A stretch of 64,000 nt of DNA, taken from assembly GCF_016861975.1 (NCBI RefSeq), contig NZ_BOMB01000001.1:372001-436000 (forward strand), in the 5' to 3' direction. The position numbers and the translations under genes are program-made. Shown one piece after another: positions 36,007 to 44,450 of this stretch. Origin of the DNA: Actinocatenispora rupis (GTDB taxonomy: Bacteria; Actinomycetota; Actinomycetes; Mycobacteriales; Micromonosporaceae). The first letter of the stretch is position 1. Each line of letters begins with the position of its first letter. The notes under the pieces were generated by a model. The model saw nothing but the letters and a program-made list of their open reading frames with translations, did not search any database and was not told the DNA's origin.

Positions 36007-37818
36007 TCAGAACGGGATGTCGTCGTAGTCGTCGGAGTTGGCGCCGACCACGGTGAACGGGTCGGCGCGCTGGACCGCGGACCGGGCCGCCCCCTCCGGC
36101 GCCGCACCGGCCTCCGACGGTCGCGTCGCCCAGGCGGGGAACGGGAACTCGACCACCAGCGGTACGGGGATGTCCGGCTGGGCGACGAACATGGTGCCGG
36201 GCTTGGCGAGTACGGCGCGCTGGCGCTGCGCGGTCGGCAGGTAGCCGTACTCGGGGCGGCCCGCCTCGGCCGCGTCGAGCCGGCCGACGACGCGGATCGC
36301 CGAGTTCGCGACGATGCGGCGTTCGATCTCGCTGGCGGTCTGCTGCGCGCCGATGAGGATCACCCCGAGCGAACGGCCGCGCTCGGCGATGTCGAGCAGC
36401 ACGTCCTTGATGGGGCTGGCGCCCTCGCGCGGCGCGTACTTGTTCAGCTCGTCGAGTACGACGAACAGCAGCGGCCGGGCCGTGCCCGCCTTCTCCTTGC
36501 GTTCGAACTCGGTCTTCAGCGTCACGCCGACCACGAACCGCTGCGCCCGGTCGGGCAGGTTGTGCAGGTCGACGACGGTGACCTGGCCGGAGTCGGCGGT
36601 GGAGATCGCGTGCGGCCGGCGGCCGGGCAGGTCGCCGCGGACCAGCCGGCCCAGGTCGCGCTTGCTCGCCACCATCCGCCGGATGAACGCGTTGACGGTG
36701 CCCAGGCCGATCGCGCTGCCGGCCCACTCGGCGCGCGTGTCGTCGTCGGTGAGCTGGTCGACCAGCAGGTCCACCAGCGCGTCGTACGACCGGACGACGG
36801 TGCCGGAGACGACCGCCGCGCCGCCCTCCGCCTCGATCGCGTCCCGCGCCAGCTTCGCCGCCACCTGGTGCACCACCATCGTGTACTGCTGCCGGTCGTC
36901 GTCGGCGTCGGCGAACACGTACGGCAACAGGCGGTCGGCGCAGAACTCGTGCACCGTCCAGTAGAAGGCGTCGACGCCGGTGGTCCGCGCGACCACGTCC
37001 GGGGTGCCCTCGGGATCGCCGGCGCGGGGCGGCGCGTACACCGAGACGGAACCGAACGCCTCCGCCGGCAACCCCAGCTTCTCGTACGTCGCGCGCTGCC
37101 GGTCGTCCAGCCGGGTGTTCGCGTGGTCGAGCAGCAGCAGGTCCTCGCCCTTGACGTTGAAGATCAGCGCCTTGGTGTTGGTCGCCTCGGCGCCGAGCAC
37201 ACCCGAGCCGAACACCGAGTACAGCAGCCAGGTGGCGAACGACGTCTTCGTGGCGACGCCGGAGATGCCGGAGATCGACACGTGCGCGCCGCGGGTGCCG
37301 TCGAGGAAGTCGGCGTTGAGGTAGATGGCCTCGCCGTCGCGGCCGGTGCCGACCGCGACCCGCCGCTCCATCCGGTCGAAGTACAGCGCGGTGGCGCGCT
37401 CGTCGGCGGCGGCGCGGCGCACCTCGGCGCCCGGCATGGGCGGCACGTACGTCTCCGGCTCCAGCCGGGTCGTCGTGATCTCCGCCGCCTCCTGCACCTG
37501 CGCCGGCAGCGTGCCCTCCGAGATCAGGAACACGTCCGAGTCGAACTGGGCGCCCTCGTGCCGCGCCCGCACCTGGGTGACCACCCCGGCGATCATCACC
37601 GGCTCCCGGCCCGGCACCTCCCGCTCGGTCACGACCACGTCGTCGAGCTGCAGGTACGCCCCGGCCCGGACGGCCACCCAGAAGCTCAGCGGCGTCGCGT
37701 CGGCGGTACCGAGGACGCGGCCGACCACCGCGCCGGGCTCGATCGGCGGCTCGTCGACCGACAGCTCCTCCCACGCCACCGCGTCGTCCGCCTCGGCTCT
37801 CGGCTGGACCTGGGTCAT
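36007..37818 (-). CDS. HerA-like ATP-binding protein
   Basis: Protein of 603 residues with an N-terminal beta-barrel-like (HAS-type) domain at about 1-110, then a RecA/FtsK-like ATPase. Walker A is SGISGVATKTS at about 183-193, slightly unlike the canonical GxxGxGKS. Walker B is LLFVVLDELNKYAP. SLGVILIGAQQTASEIERRIVANSAIRVVGRL resembles the HerA sensor/arginine-finger region. HerA hexamers translocate DNA ends with NurA. The NurA-like, SbcC and SbcD genes are 5-11 kb away on the same strand. ATG 37818 is a moderate choice, with GGAG 11 nt upstream. Confidence 0.8.
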   Translation of the reverse strand: MTQVQPRAEADDAVAWEELSVDEPPIEPGAVVGRVLGTADATPLSFWVAVRAGAYLQLDDVVVTEREVPGREPVMIAGVVTQVRARHEGAQFDSDVFLISEGTLPAQVQEAAEITTTRLEPETYVPPMPGAEVRRAAADERATALYFDRMERRVAVGTGRDGEAIYLNADFLDGTRGAHVSISGISGVATKTSFATWLLYSVFGSGVLGAEATNTKALIFNVKGEDLLLLDHANTRLDDRQRATYEKLGLPAEAFGSVSVYAPPRAGDPEGTPDVVARTTGVDAFYWTVHEFCADRLLPYVFADADDDRQQYTMVVHQVAAKLARDAIEAEGGAAVVSGTVVRSYDALVDLLVDQLTDDDTRAEWAGSAIGLGTVNAFIRRMVASKRDLGRLVRGDLPGRRPHAISTADSGQVTVVDLHNLPDRAQRFVVGVTLKTEFERKEKAGTARPLLFVVLDELNKYAPREGASPIKDVLLDIAERGRSLGVILIGAQQTASEIERRIVANSAIRVVGRLDAAEAGRPEYGYLPTAQRQRAVLAKPGTMFVAQPDIPVPLVVEFPFPAWATRPSEAGAAPEGAARSAVQRADPFTVVGANSDDYDDIPF

Positions 37819-37941
37819 GGCCTTCGACACTCCCTGCTCGTCCGGCGGTACCGCACCATCGTGCCGCACCGGTCGCGCCGGCCCGCGCAGAACCGCCCGG
37901 TCGGGTACGGCGGACCGCGGTGCCCGGTGCGCGTCACTGCC

Positions 37942-38688
37942 TCACTCCCGCACGTACCGCAGGAGGAGATTGTCGTCGGCGGCCAGGACGTGCGCCAGCT
38001 GCAGGCCCCGGCCGGTGGTCGGCGGGCCGGCGGTGATCCGCCCGGCGCCGGGCCCGGCGAGCTGCGGCGACACGGTGAGGCACAGCTCGTCGACCGCGTC
38101 GGCCGCGGTGAGGCTGCCGAGCAGGTGCGGGCCGCCCTCGCACAGCACCTGGGTGAGGCCGCGCCCGGCCAGGTCGGCCAGCGCCGCCGGCAGGTCGACC
38201 TCCGCGTCCCCGTGTACGAGGACGTCGGCGACCTCGGCCAGCGCCGTACGCCGGTCGACGGGGGAACCGCCGTGCGTGACGACGATCGGCCGGGTCGGCG
38301 CGTCGGCGAACATCTCGCTCGCCGGGTCCAGCTCCAGCCGGCTCGACACGAGCACCAGCGGCGGGTACTCGGCCAGCCCGGCGTCGCGGCGCCACGCCCG
38401 GCTCCGCGCACCGAGCCGCATCGCTCCGTACCCCTCGTGGCGGAGCGTGCCGGCGCCGACCATGACCGCGTCGCACACCCTCCGCAGCAGGCCGAACACC
38501 CGCTTGTCCGCCCCGCCGGACAGCCCCGCGGAGTACCCGGCGACGCTGACGGCACCGTCCGCGCTGGTCACGAAGTTGACCCGGACGTACGGCCGGGACC
38601 GGTCGGCCGGCAGGTAGCAGCCGAGCAGCTCGTCGTCGGTCAGCTCGGTCGCGGCGGGATCCGGCCACAGTCGGTACATGCCGGTCAT
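37942..38688 (-). CDS. RibD C-terminal-domain / dihydrofolate reductase-fold reductase
   Basis: Pyrimidine reductase-family protein of 248 residues. RPYVRVNFVTSADGAVS, DAVMVGAGTLRHEGYG and LTQVLCEGGPHLLG are the family's substrate- and NADPH-binding segments. There is no deaminase domain and no riboflavin operon nearby, so it need not act in riboflavin synthesis; an F420- or NADPH-dependent reductase role is possible. Its ATG overlaps the stop of the preceding monooxygenase-like gene (ATGA). HerA follows 123 nt downstream in the same direction. Confidence 0.87.
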   Translation of the reverse strand: MTGMYRLWPDPAATELTDDELLGCYLPADRSRPYVRVNFVTSADGAVSVAGYSAGLSGGADKRVFGLLRRVCDAVMVGAGTLRHEGYGAMRLGARSRAWRRDAGLAEYPPLVLVSSRLELDPASEMFADAPTRPIVVTHGGSPVDRRTALAEVADVLVHGDAEVDLPAALADLAGRGLTQVLCEGGPHLLGSLTAADAVDELCLTVSPQLAGPGAGRITAGPPTTGRGLQLAHVLAADDNLLLRYVRE

Positions 38689-39011
38689 GATCGCGCATCG
38701 GGGGCGGACGGCGCCGCGCCGGGCCACGCGTCGAGCACCTCGACGTGCCGCAGCCCGCCGGACGACGCGAGGTGCCGGAACCACGCGGCGCACTCCGGCA
38801 CGGTGTCGACCAACCGGGCGGCCTCCTCGGCGGACTCCCGGTCCCGCCAGACGATCACGTCGAGGAAGCTCCCGTCGTCCTCGCGCGTCAGGTACGCGGC
38901 GAGGCAGGCGGGGAACCGGGCGCGCAGCGCGGCCACCATCGCGGGGCGCTCCGCCACCAGCGCCTCCTCCGCCCCCGGACGTACCCGGAACGCGGCCAGC
39001 TCGATCACCAT
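38685..39011 (-). CDS. antibiotic biosynthesis monooxygenase-like (ABM fold) small protein
   Basis: Protein of 108 residues with a ferredoxin-like dimeric alpha/beta barrel pattern: VIELAAFRVRPGAEEALVAERPAMVAALRARFPACLAAYLTREDDGSFLDVIVWRD. It could be a cofactor-free monooxygenase or an unrelated stress-response dimer. It is coupled to the reductase gene, so the two may share a substrate. TAGGGT at 39019-39024 is exactly 7 nt before the ATG with no ribosome site, indicating a leaderless transcript. Confidence 0.75.
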   Translation of the reverse strand: MVIELAAFRVRPGAEEALVAERPAMVAALRARFPACLAAYLTREDDGSFLDVIVWRDRESAEEAARLVDTVPECAAWFRHLASSGGLRHVEVLDAWPGAAPSAPDARS

Positions 39012-39018
39012 GCGCCGC

Positions 39019-39024
39019 ACCCTA
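39019..39024 (-). promoter_or_regulatory. leaderless -10 element of ABM-like gene
   Basis: On the minus strand TAGGGT lies 7 nt before ATG 39011, the same hexamer and spacing as at 19243 and 44663. Confidence 0.6.
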
Positions 39025-39130
39025 ACGACGACCCCCGACATCTCCGGTGTCCGACTCGCCCCTCGGAACCGGGCAGCCCACGCGGCGCGTTCCGGAAACG
39101 GCCAGGTCGGCGAGCCACCGCGGGGGCCGC

Positions 39131-40108
39131 TCAGGCGTACAGGGCGGCAAGGTCGCGTGCCGCGCGGGCGAGGCGTTCGCGCAGGTCGGCGGGGGAGCGG
39201 ACCTCGGCGTGCGGGCCGAGCCGCAGCAGGTCCGCCTCGGCCTGCGGCAGCGACTCGATCGGGATCGTCACGGTGACCCAGCCGGCCTCGTCCGGCGCGC
39301 CCGCCGTACGGTCGACGGCCGCGGTGACCGGGTCGGCGGCCATCTCCGCCAGCCGGCGCCGGCCGCGCGGGGACAGCCGCACCACCGCCTCGCCGGTGTA
39401 CAGGCGGGTGCGGAAGTCGCTGATGTGGTCCCGCCAGTACGCGGGGAGGTCGAAGTCGGTGGGGCGCTCGAAGCCGGCGTCCAGCGTGGTCAGGTCGAGG
39501 ATCTGGTTCACCTTGTACGTCCGCGGCTCGGGCGTGTCGGCGCCGCCGGCGACGAGGTACCAGGTGCCGGCCTTGAGCACCACCCCGTACGGGCGGAGCG
39601 TGCGGTCGACGTCCGTCGGTTCCCGCCACCGCCGGTACGTGACGCGGATGCGCCGCTGCTCCCACACCGCCGACGCCACCGCCGCCAGGTACGGCACCTG
39701 GTCGGCGTCCCGGTACCAGCCGGGCGCGTCGAGGTGGAACCGTTGCCGGATCAGGTCGGCGCGGTCCCGGAGTTCGGGCGGCAGCGCGGCGCGCAGCTTG
39801 AGCGCGGCGGCGGTGACCACCGCGCCGAGGCCGAGTTCGGCGGCCGGTCCGGGCAGCCCGGCCAGGAACAGCGCCTCCGCCTCGTCACCGGTCAGCCCGG
39901 TCAGCCGGGTCCGGTACCCGTCGAGCAGCTGGTAGCCGCCACCCGGGCCGGCGTCGGCGTACAGCGGGATGCCGGCGGCGGACAGCGACTCGGCGTCGCG
40001 GTAGATCGTGCGGACCGAGACCTCCAGTTCGGCGGCGAGTTCCCGGGCGGTCAGCCGGCCCCGGGTCTGGAGCAGCAGGAGCAGGGAGAGCAGTCGGCTG
40101 GCGCGCAT
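39131..40108 (-). CDS. WYL-domain HTH transcriptional regulator
   Basis: Regulator of 325 residues. It has an N-terminal winged HTH of the DeoR/HTH_11 type (LLLLLQTRGRLTARELAAELEVSVRTIYRDAESLSAAGIPLYADAGPGGGYQLL) and a central WYL domain (TYRRWREPTDVDRTLRPYGVVLKAGTWYLVAG). A C-terminal WCX-like extension completes it. The WYL domain binds nucleic acid or nucleotide-like ligands. It is divergent from a hypothetical gene across 62 bases that contain a dyad, so it probably regulates that gene and itself. Confidence 0.92.
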   Translation of the reverse strand: MRASRLLSLLLLLQTRGRLTARELAAELEVSVRTIYRDAESLSAAGIPLYADAGPGGGYQLLDGYRTRLTGLTGDEAEALFLAGLPGPAAELGLGAVVTAAALKLRAALPPELRDRADLIRQRFHLDAPGWYRDADQVPYLAAVASAVWEQRRIRVTYRRWREPTDVDRTLRPYGVVLKAGTWYLVAGGADTPEPRTYKVNQILDLTTLDAGFERPTDFDLPAYWRDHISDFRTRLYTGEAVVRLSPRGRRRLAEMAADPVTAAVDRTAGAPDEAGWVTVTIPIESLPQAEADLLRLGPHAEVRSPADLRERLARAARDLAALYA

Positions 40109-40130
40109 GGCGACAGCATCCCCCGACCCA

Positions 40131-40147
40131 CTGACAGCAGGCGTCAG
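40131..40147. promoter_or_regulatory. operator-like dyad between WYL regulator and divergent gene
   Basis: CTGACAGCAGGCGTCAG: CTGAC and GTCAG arms with a 7-nt spacer, in the middle of the 62-base divergent interval. The likely binder is the WYL regulator (inference from position). Confidence 0.5.
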
Positions 40148-40170
40148 CGACCGGGGCGCAGGCTGCCGCC

Positions 40171-40644
40171 ATGCCGTTCACACCGAAGCGCCTGCGGGCG
40201 CGCGTCCCGGTCGAACTCGCCGGGCGCACGATCAAGCCGTACCACGTGGACACGCTCGACCGGCCGCTGTCGCCGGCGATGCTGGCCGCCGCGTACGAGG
40301 CGCTGCCGGGGCTGCTGCCGCCGCCCGACGACGAGACGCCGCCCGCCGGGTTCGCGGTGGTGCACCGGGGCGGTGACTCCCTCTACGTCAACGCGTACTC
40401 CTGGGTCTGGGGCAACGTCGTGGAGTGCCGCGTGGCCGCCGCCGGCCAGCCGTACCTGGGGTGTCCGGACACCGACCCGACGCACGTCGTACCGGTCGAA
40501 CGGGCGGTGATCGGCTGCGTGTGGGAGCTGCCGGCGCTGGCGCACGAACGCACCGCCTGGGTCCGGCACGTGCTCGCGCCGCACCGCCCCGACCTCGCGG
40601 GCTACCTCGCCGACGTACTCCCGGACGGCCCGGTCGGCGACTGA
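40171..40644 (+). CDS. hypothetical protein divergent from WYL regulator
   Basis: Protein of 157 residues that I do not recognise by domain. It has no signal peptide or membrane helix. Notable parts are KPYHVDTLDRPLSPAMLAAAYEALPGLLPPPDDETPPAGFAVVHRGGDSLYVNAYSWVWGNVVECR, with many aromatics suggesting a compact alpha/beta fold, and Cys pairs near 100-115. The start ATG is 6 nt after CAGGCT with no Shine-Dalgarno. As the target of a WYL regulator it may respond to a small-molecule stress. It ends 9 nt from the convergent reductase gene. Confidence 0.75.
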   Translation: MPFTPKRLRARVPVELAGRTIKPYHVDTLDRPLSPAMLAAAYEALPGLLPPPDDETPPAGFAVVHRGGDSLYVNAYSWVWGNVVECRVAAAGQPYLGCPDTDPTHVVPVERAVIGCVWELPALAHERTAWVRHVLAPHRPDLAGYLADVLPDGPVGD

Positions 40645-40653
40645 GACCCGCGG

Positions 40654-41556
40654 TCACCGCATCTCGGCGAGTACCTCGTCGAGGGGGCTCGCGGCGACGC
40701 CGAGCGTCCGTTCGGTGTGCCCGGCGTCGACCACGAACCGGCCGGTGTCCATGAACCGCGTCTCGAACAGTTCCGGCCAGAACGGGTCGGTCAGGCCGAG
40801 CAGCGTCAGTTCCCGGTCGGTCAGCGTGCCCAGCTCGGGCACCGGTACGCCAGCCAGCGCCGCGTACCGGGTGGCCAGCTCGCGCATCGTCGCGGTGATC
40901 GTCGGCGCGAGCCACGGCGCGCCCCACGCCGCCTCGTTCCGGGACGCCGCGACGAGAGTACGGGCCGCGTCGCCGATCGCGGTGAACGCGTGCGGGTGAT
41001 CGAGCTCGGTCGGGACGAGCGCAGGCCGGCCCGCCCGTACCGGCGGCGCGACGAAGATCGAGAACAGCGACACCGCGCCGGCGCCGAGGAACTGGCCGGC
41101 ACGTACCTCGGTGGCGCGGACCCGGCCCTCGTCGTGCGCGGCCTTCGCCTCCCGCCACATGGCCGCGCGGGTGCCGCCCTTCGGGCCGGTCGCGCGCTGC
41201 GGCGTCGCCTCGGTGACCGGACCGTCGTCGACCGGGCCGTACCCGTAGAGGTTGGTGAGCATGACGTAGCCGGCGCCGGTGCGTTCGGCCGCCGTACGGA
41301 TCGCGCCGAACAGCGGCGGGACCGTCTCCGGCCACGTGTGGTACGCGGTGGCGGCGCAGTTGAACACCGTGTCGGCGCCCTCGGCCAGCCGGGTCAGGGC
41401 GTCGACGTCGGTGGCGTCGAGCGCGGTCCGCTCGATGCCCGGTTCGTCGGGCCCGCCGCGCCGGCTGACCATCCGTACGCGCTCCCCGTCCGCGACGAGC
41501 AGCCGGGCGGTGGCGTGCGCGGTCGCGCCCGCGCCGACGATGACGTGCAGGGACAT
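40654..41556 (-). CDS. NAD-dependent epimerase/dehydratase-like (extended SDR) protein
   Basis: Protein of 300 residues with an N-terminal Rossmann site HVIVGAGATAHATARLL. It continues with DATDVDALTRLAEGADTVFNCAA and TNLYGYGP, in which Tyr is retained but the YxxxK order is disturbed (MWREAKAAHDEG). It belongs to the atypical extended SDRs that bind NAD(P)H and often act as reductases or redox sensors. GGAGGAA precedes ATG 41556. It is divergent from a GlxA-type regulator through 121 bases holding two inverted repeats, and is its likely target. Confidence 0.82.
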   Translation of the reverse strand: MSLHVIVGAGATAHATARLLVADGERVRMVSRRGGPDEPGIERTALDATDVDALTRLAEGADTVFNCAATAYHTWPETVPPLFGAIRTAAERTGAGYVMLTNLYGYGPVDDGPVTEATPQRATGPKGGTRAAMWREAKAAHDEGRVRATEVRAGQFLGAGAVSLFSIFVAPPVRAGRPALVPTELDHPHAFTAIGDAARTLVAASRNEAAWGAPWLAPTITATMRELATRYAALAGVPVPELGTLTDRELTLLGLTDPFWPELFETRFMDTGRFVVDAGHTERTLGVAASPLDEVLAEMR

Positions 41557-41584
41557 CGGTTCCTCCGGAATGAATGTCGTGGGG

Positions 41585-41645
41585 CCGTGGTTCGCTTGCC
41601 ACGGACGCCTTTCAGCCTCCGGTCCGGGCCGTGCGGCAACCACGG
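41585..41645. promoter_or_regulatory. two related inverted repeats in divergent promoter
   Basis: CCGTGG-N8-CCACGG at 41585-41604 and CCGTG-N7-CACGG at 41629-41645, centred about 42 bp (four helical turns) apart. They lie between the SDR-like gene and the GlxA-type regulator and are probable binding sites of that regulator. Confidence 0.5.
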
Positions 41646-41677
41646 GCCGGCCGGACAGACACCCGGAGGATCGGGCC

Positions 41678-42616
41678 ATGCACCGCGTCGCCGTCCTTGC
41701 CGTACCACCGGTCACCGGCTTCGAGCTGTCCGTACCGGACCTCGTGCTCGGGCAGGCGCGCGTCGCCGGCGCCCCGGCGTACGAGGTGGTGTTCTGCGCG
41801 GTCGACCCCGGCCCCGTCCCGGTACTCGGCGGGATGGGTGTCACGGTGCCGCGCGGCCCGGACGCGTTGGCCGGCGCGCGGACGGTCGTCGTCATCGGCG
41901 GCGCGGACCTCGGCCCGCCCGACCCGCGCGTCCGCACCGCCCTGACCACCGCGTACGCCAGCGGTGCGCGGCTGGTCGCGCCGTCCTGCGCCGGTGCGTT
42001 CCTGCTGGCGTCCGCGGGGCTGCTGGACGGCCGGGCCGCGGCGATCGGCGCCGGGCTCGCCGACCGGTTCCGCCGGGAGTACCCGGGGGTGGTGGTGACG
42101 GACCGGCTGTTCGTCGCGGCCGACGACGTGTACACCTGCGCCGGGCACGCCGCCGCGGTCGACCTGTGCCTGCACCTCGTCGCCGCCGACCACGGCGCGG
42201 CGGTCGCCGGTGCGCTGGCCGGTGGGCTCGCCGTACCGCCGCCCCGCCCGGCGGACGCGACCCTGCCGGCGGCACCGGTCCCCGCGGTACCGGACGCGTC
42301 GCTCACCGGTACCCGGGAGTGGGCGTTGGGCCGGCTGGCCGAGCCGATCCGGCTGACCGACCTGGCCCGGCACGCCAACACCAGCGTGCGGACGCTGACC
42401 CGCCGGTTCCGCCGGGAGACCGGGCTGAGCCCGCTGCGGTGGCTGCTGGCGCGCCGGATCGACGCCGCCCGGCGGCTGTTGGAGACCACCGACCTGCCCG
42501 TCGAGACGGTGGCCCGCCGCGCCGGTCTCGGTACGGCGGACTCGCTGCGCGCCCACTTCGCCCGCGAACTCGGGCGTACCCCGAGCGCCTACCGGGCGGG
42601 CTTCCGCGCCGCCTGA
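41678..42616 (+). CDS. GlxA-type transcriptional regulator (DJ-1/PfpI domain plus AraC HTH)
   Basis: Regulator of 312 residues. Residues 1-190 form a DJ-1/PfpI-like class I amidotransferase fold, with Cys in LVAPSCAGAFLLASAGLLDG at the nucleophile-elbow position; the His that usually follows (TTHW motif) is absent. Residues 205-312 are the AraC HTH pair (IRLTDLARHANTSVRTLTRRFRRETGLSPLRWLLARR, then VETVARRAGLGTADSLRAHFARELGRTPSAYR). GGAGGA lies 8 nt before ATG 41678. The 3' end overlaps the convergent lysS by 28 nt. Confidence 0.9.
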   Translation: MHRVAVLAVPPVTGFELSVPDLVLGQARVAGAPAYEVVFCAVDPGPVPVLGGMGVTVPRGPDALAGARTVVVIGGADLGPPDPRVRTALTTAYASGARLVAPSCAGAFLLASAGLLDGRAAAIGAGLADRFRREYPGVVVTDRLFVAADDVYTCAGHAAAVDLCLHLVAADHGAAVAGALAGGLAVPPPRPADATLPAAPVPAVPDASLTGTREWALGRLAEPIRLTDLARHANTSVRTLTRRFRRETGLSPLRWLLARRIDAARRLLETTDLPVETVARRAGLGTADSLRAHFARELGRTPSAYRAGFRAA

Positions 42617-44265
42617 TCCGCCCCGGTCCCCAGCAACGCCCGGGTACGGTCCGGGCCCAGCGCGAGCAGCAGCGTGGGCAGCCGCGGCCCGGTGTCCGCC
42701 CCGACCAGCAGCCGGTACAGCAGCGTGAAGAACGACCGCTGCGCCGCGCGTACGGTGTCGTCGGCGGGGGCGTCGGCGGGCAGCCCGGCGAGCCGCTTGG
42801 GCACGCCGTACACGAGGGTGGTGAGCGCGGCGAGGTCGGTGCAGCCGGGCAGGTCGGCGACGAGCAGGTCGAGCGCGGCCCGTTCGGCGTCGGTCACCGC
42901 CGAGAGCCGGTCGGTGTCGGGCGCGGCGCGCACCCGGGTCCGCCGATCCGCCGGTACGTGCCGGGCCAGCCACGTCGCGGCGAGCGTCCGGCGCGGCTCG
43001 ACGTCGGCGAGGCGCAGGTCGGTGCCCTCTGCGGCGCCCAGGATCCGCGCCGTCTGCGCCGGGTTCCCGGCGGTCACGTCGAGTACGGAGCTGAGCAGCC
43101 GCCAGGACACCGGGCGGCGCGCCGCGGCGAGCCCCGGCACGGCCGCCCGCCGGTACGCGAGGGTCTCCGCCGGCCCGGCCGTACCGTCGGCGACCCGGGA
43201 CGCGAGCCGGTCCCACTCCTCGTACAGGCGGGTCACCTCGGTGCCGAAGTCGACGGTGATGGACTGCTGCGGGCGGCGGCGCGCGTACAGCCAGCGCAGT
43301 ACGGCCGGTTCGAGGATGGCGAGCGCGTCGGCGGGGGTGGGCGCCCCGCCGGCGGACGACGACAGCTTGGCCGTACCGCGGGCGCCGACGAACCCGTACG
43401 CCAGGAAGACCGGGGGCCGGGCGCCGAACACCTCGCGGCAGATCGTCCGGCCGACCCCGGCCGACGACGACGGCGCGGCGTGGTCGGCGCCGGCCGCCTC
43501 GAACACCACCGGCTCGTGTGCCCACCGCATCGGCCAGTCCGCCTTCCAGACGAGCTTGCCGTGGTTGGTGTCGGCGAGCCGGAAACCGTCCGGCCCGCAC
43601 GCCGCGCAGGCGTACCGCAGCGCGCTGGAGTCCTCGTCGTACGCGGTGATCCGGGTGTCGTCGCGGCCGCAGCGCCGGCAGTACACCCGGTACGGCCAGG
43701 CGTCCGGGTCGGGCGGTCCGCCCCGCGCCGCGGCGAGCGTCGCCTCGATCTCTCGCCGCCGCGCCATCGCGGTACGTACCGCGTCGGTGTAGTGGCCCGC
43801 GCGGTACCGGTCGGACTGGCCGACCTCGCGTACCCGCACCCCGAGCCGGTCCAGCGCGGTACGCAGCGGCGCCGCGTACCGCTGCGCCCAGCTCGGGTAC
43901 TCGTCGAACGGGTCGGGCACCTCGGCCAGCGGCCGCCCCACGTGCTCCGCCATCCGCGCGGGCACGCCCGCCGGCACCCGCCGCAGCCGGTCGTGGTCGT
44001 CCCAGAACAGCACGTGCTCCACCGGTACGCCGCGGGCCGCGAGTTCGGCGGCGACGAAGTGCTGGGTGAGCAGTTCGCGCAGGTTGCCCAGGTGGACCGG
44101 GCCGGACGGGCTCACCCCGGAGGCGACGACGAGCGGCCCGGCACCGCCCCGCACCTGGTACTCCGCGTACGCCTCGTCGGCGGCGCGGGTCACCCAGTCG
44201 GCGCCGTCCGGCGGATCGGACGGGTGCGGTGTGCCGGCGGCAGGGATGGACGGTGGTACGGGCAT
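42589..44265 (-). CDS. lysS: class I lysyl-tRNA synthetase
   Basis: Charges tRNA-Lys with lysine. The 558-residue protein is the class I (archaeal-type) enzyme, not the class II LysS. The Rossmann HIGH-like motif is ASGVSPSGPVHLGNLRE and the KMSKS-like loop is GTAKLSSSAGG. Cys pairs CRRCG and CAACG form a zinc site at about 200-240. The C-terminal helical domain is the anticodon-binding part. ATG 44265 has GAGG 7 nt upstream; a longer frame to 44355 lacks a ribosome site. Whether the genome also has a class II enzyme cannot be told from this window. Confidence 0.93.
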   Translation of the reverse strand: MPVPPSIPAAGTPHPSDPPDGADWVTRAADEAYAEYQVRGGAGPLVVASGVSPSGPVHLGNLRELLTQHFVAAELAARGVPVEHVLFWDDHDRLRRVPAGVPARMAEHVGRPLAEVPDPFDEYPSWAQRYAAPLRTALDRLGVRVREVGQSDRYRAGHYTDAVRTAMARRREIEATLAAARGGPPDPDAWPYRVYCRRCGRDDTRITAYDEDSSALRYACAACGPDGFRLADTNHGKLVWKADWPMRWAHEPVVFEAAGADHAAPSSSAGVGRTICREVFGARPPVFLAYGFVGARGTAKLSSSAGGAPTPADALAILEPAVLRWLYARRRPQQSITVDFGTEVTRLYEEWDRLASRVADGTAGPAETLAYRRAAVPGLAAARRPVSWRLLSSVLDVTAGNPAQTARILGAAEGTDLRLADVEPRRTLAATWLARHVPADRRTRVRAAPDTDRLSAVTDAERAALDLLVADLPGCTDLAALTTLVYGVPKRLAGLPADAPADDTVRAAQRSFFTLLYRLLVGADTGPRLPTLLLALGPDRTRALLGTGADQAARKPAR

Positions 44266-44373
44266 CGATGACCTCGCAGGTACGCCAGGGAAGGGGGACC
44301 GGCGGCGCGCACTCCGGACCCGCGTACACGGCGAGGGGGTGCCTGCGGGCGACACCGGACGCCGGGCCGCCTG

Positions 44374-44397
44374 GGCGACGCGTCAGTCAGCGTCGCC
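44374..44397. terminator. hairpin between Cys-rich ORF and lysS
   Basis: GGCGACGC (44374-44381) and GCGTCGCC (44390-44397) pair perfectly around the 8-nt loop GTCAGTCA. It is 53 bases past the Cys-rich ORF stop and about 110 bases before the lysS ATG, so it is either that ORF's terminator or part of the lysS leader. No T-box signature was recognised. Confidence 0.55.
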
Positions 44398-44450
44398 GGC
44401 GCGGGCCCGGCCCGGTTTGGTCTGTGTACCGGAGATCATCGGCGGTGATA

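Noticed and set aside
35533-39276. 1247-codon plus-strand open frame
   Set aside because: Runs antisense to the HerA-like and reductase genes and shows no recognisable domain.
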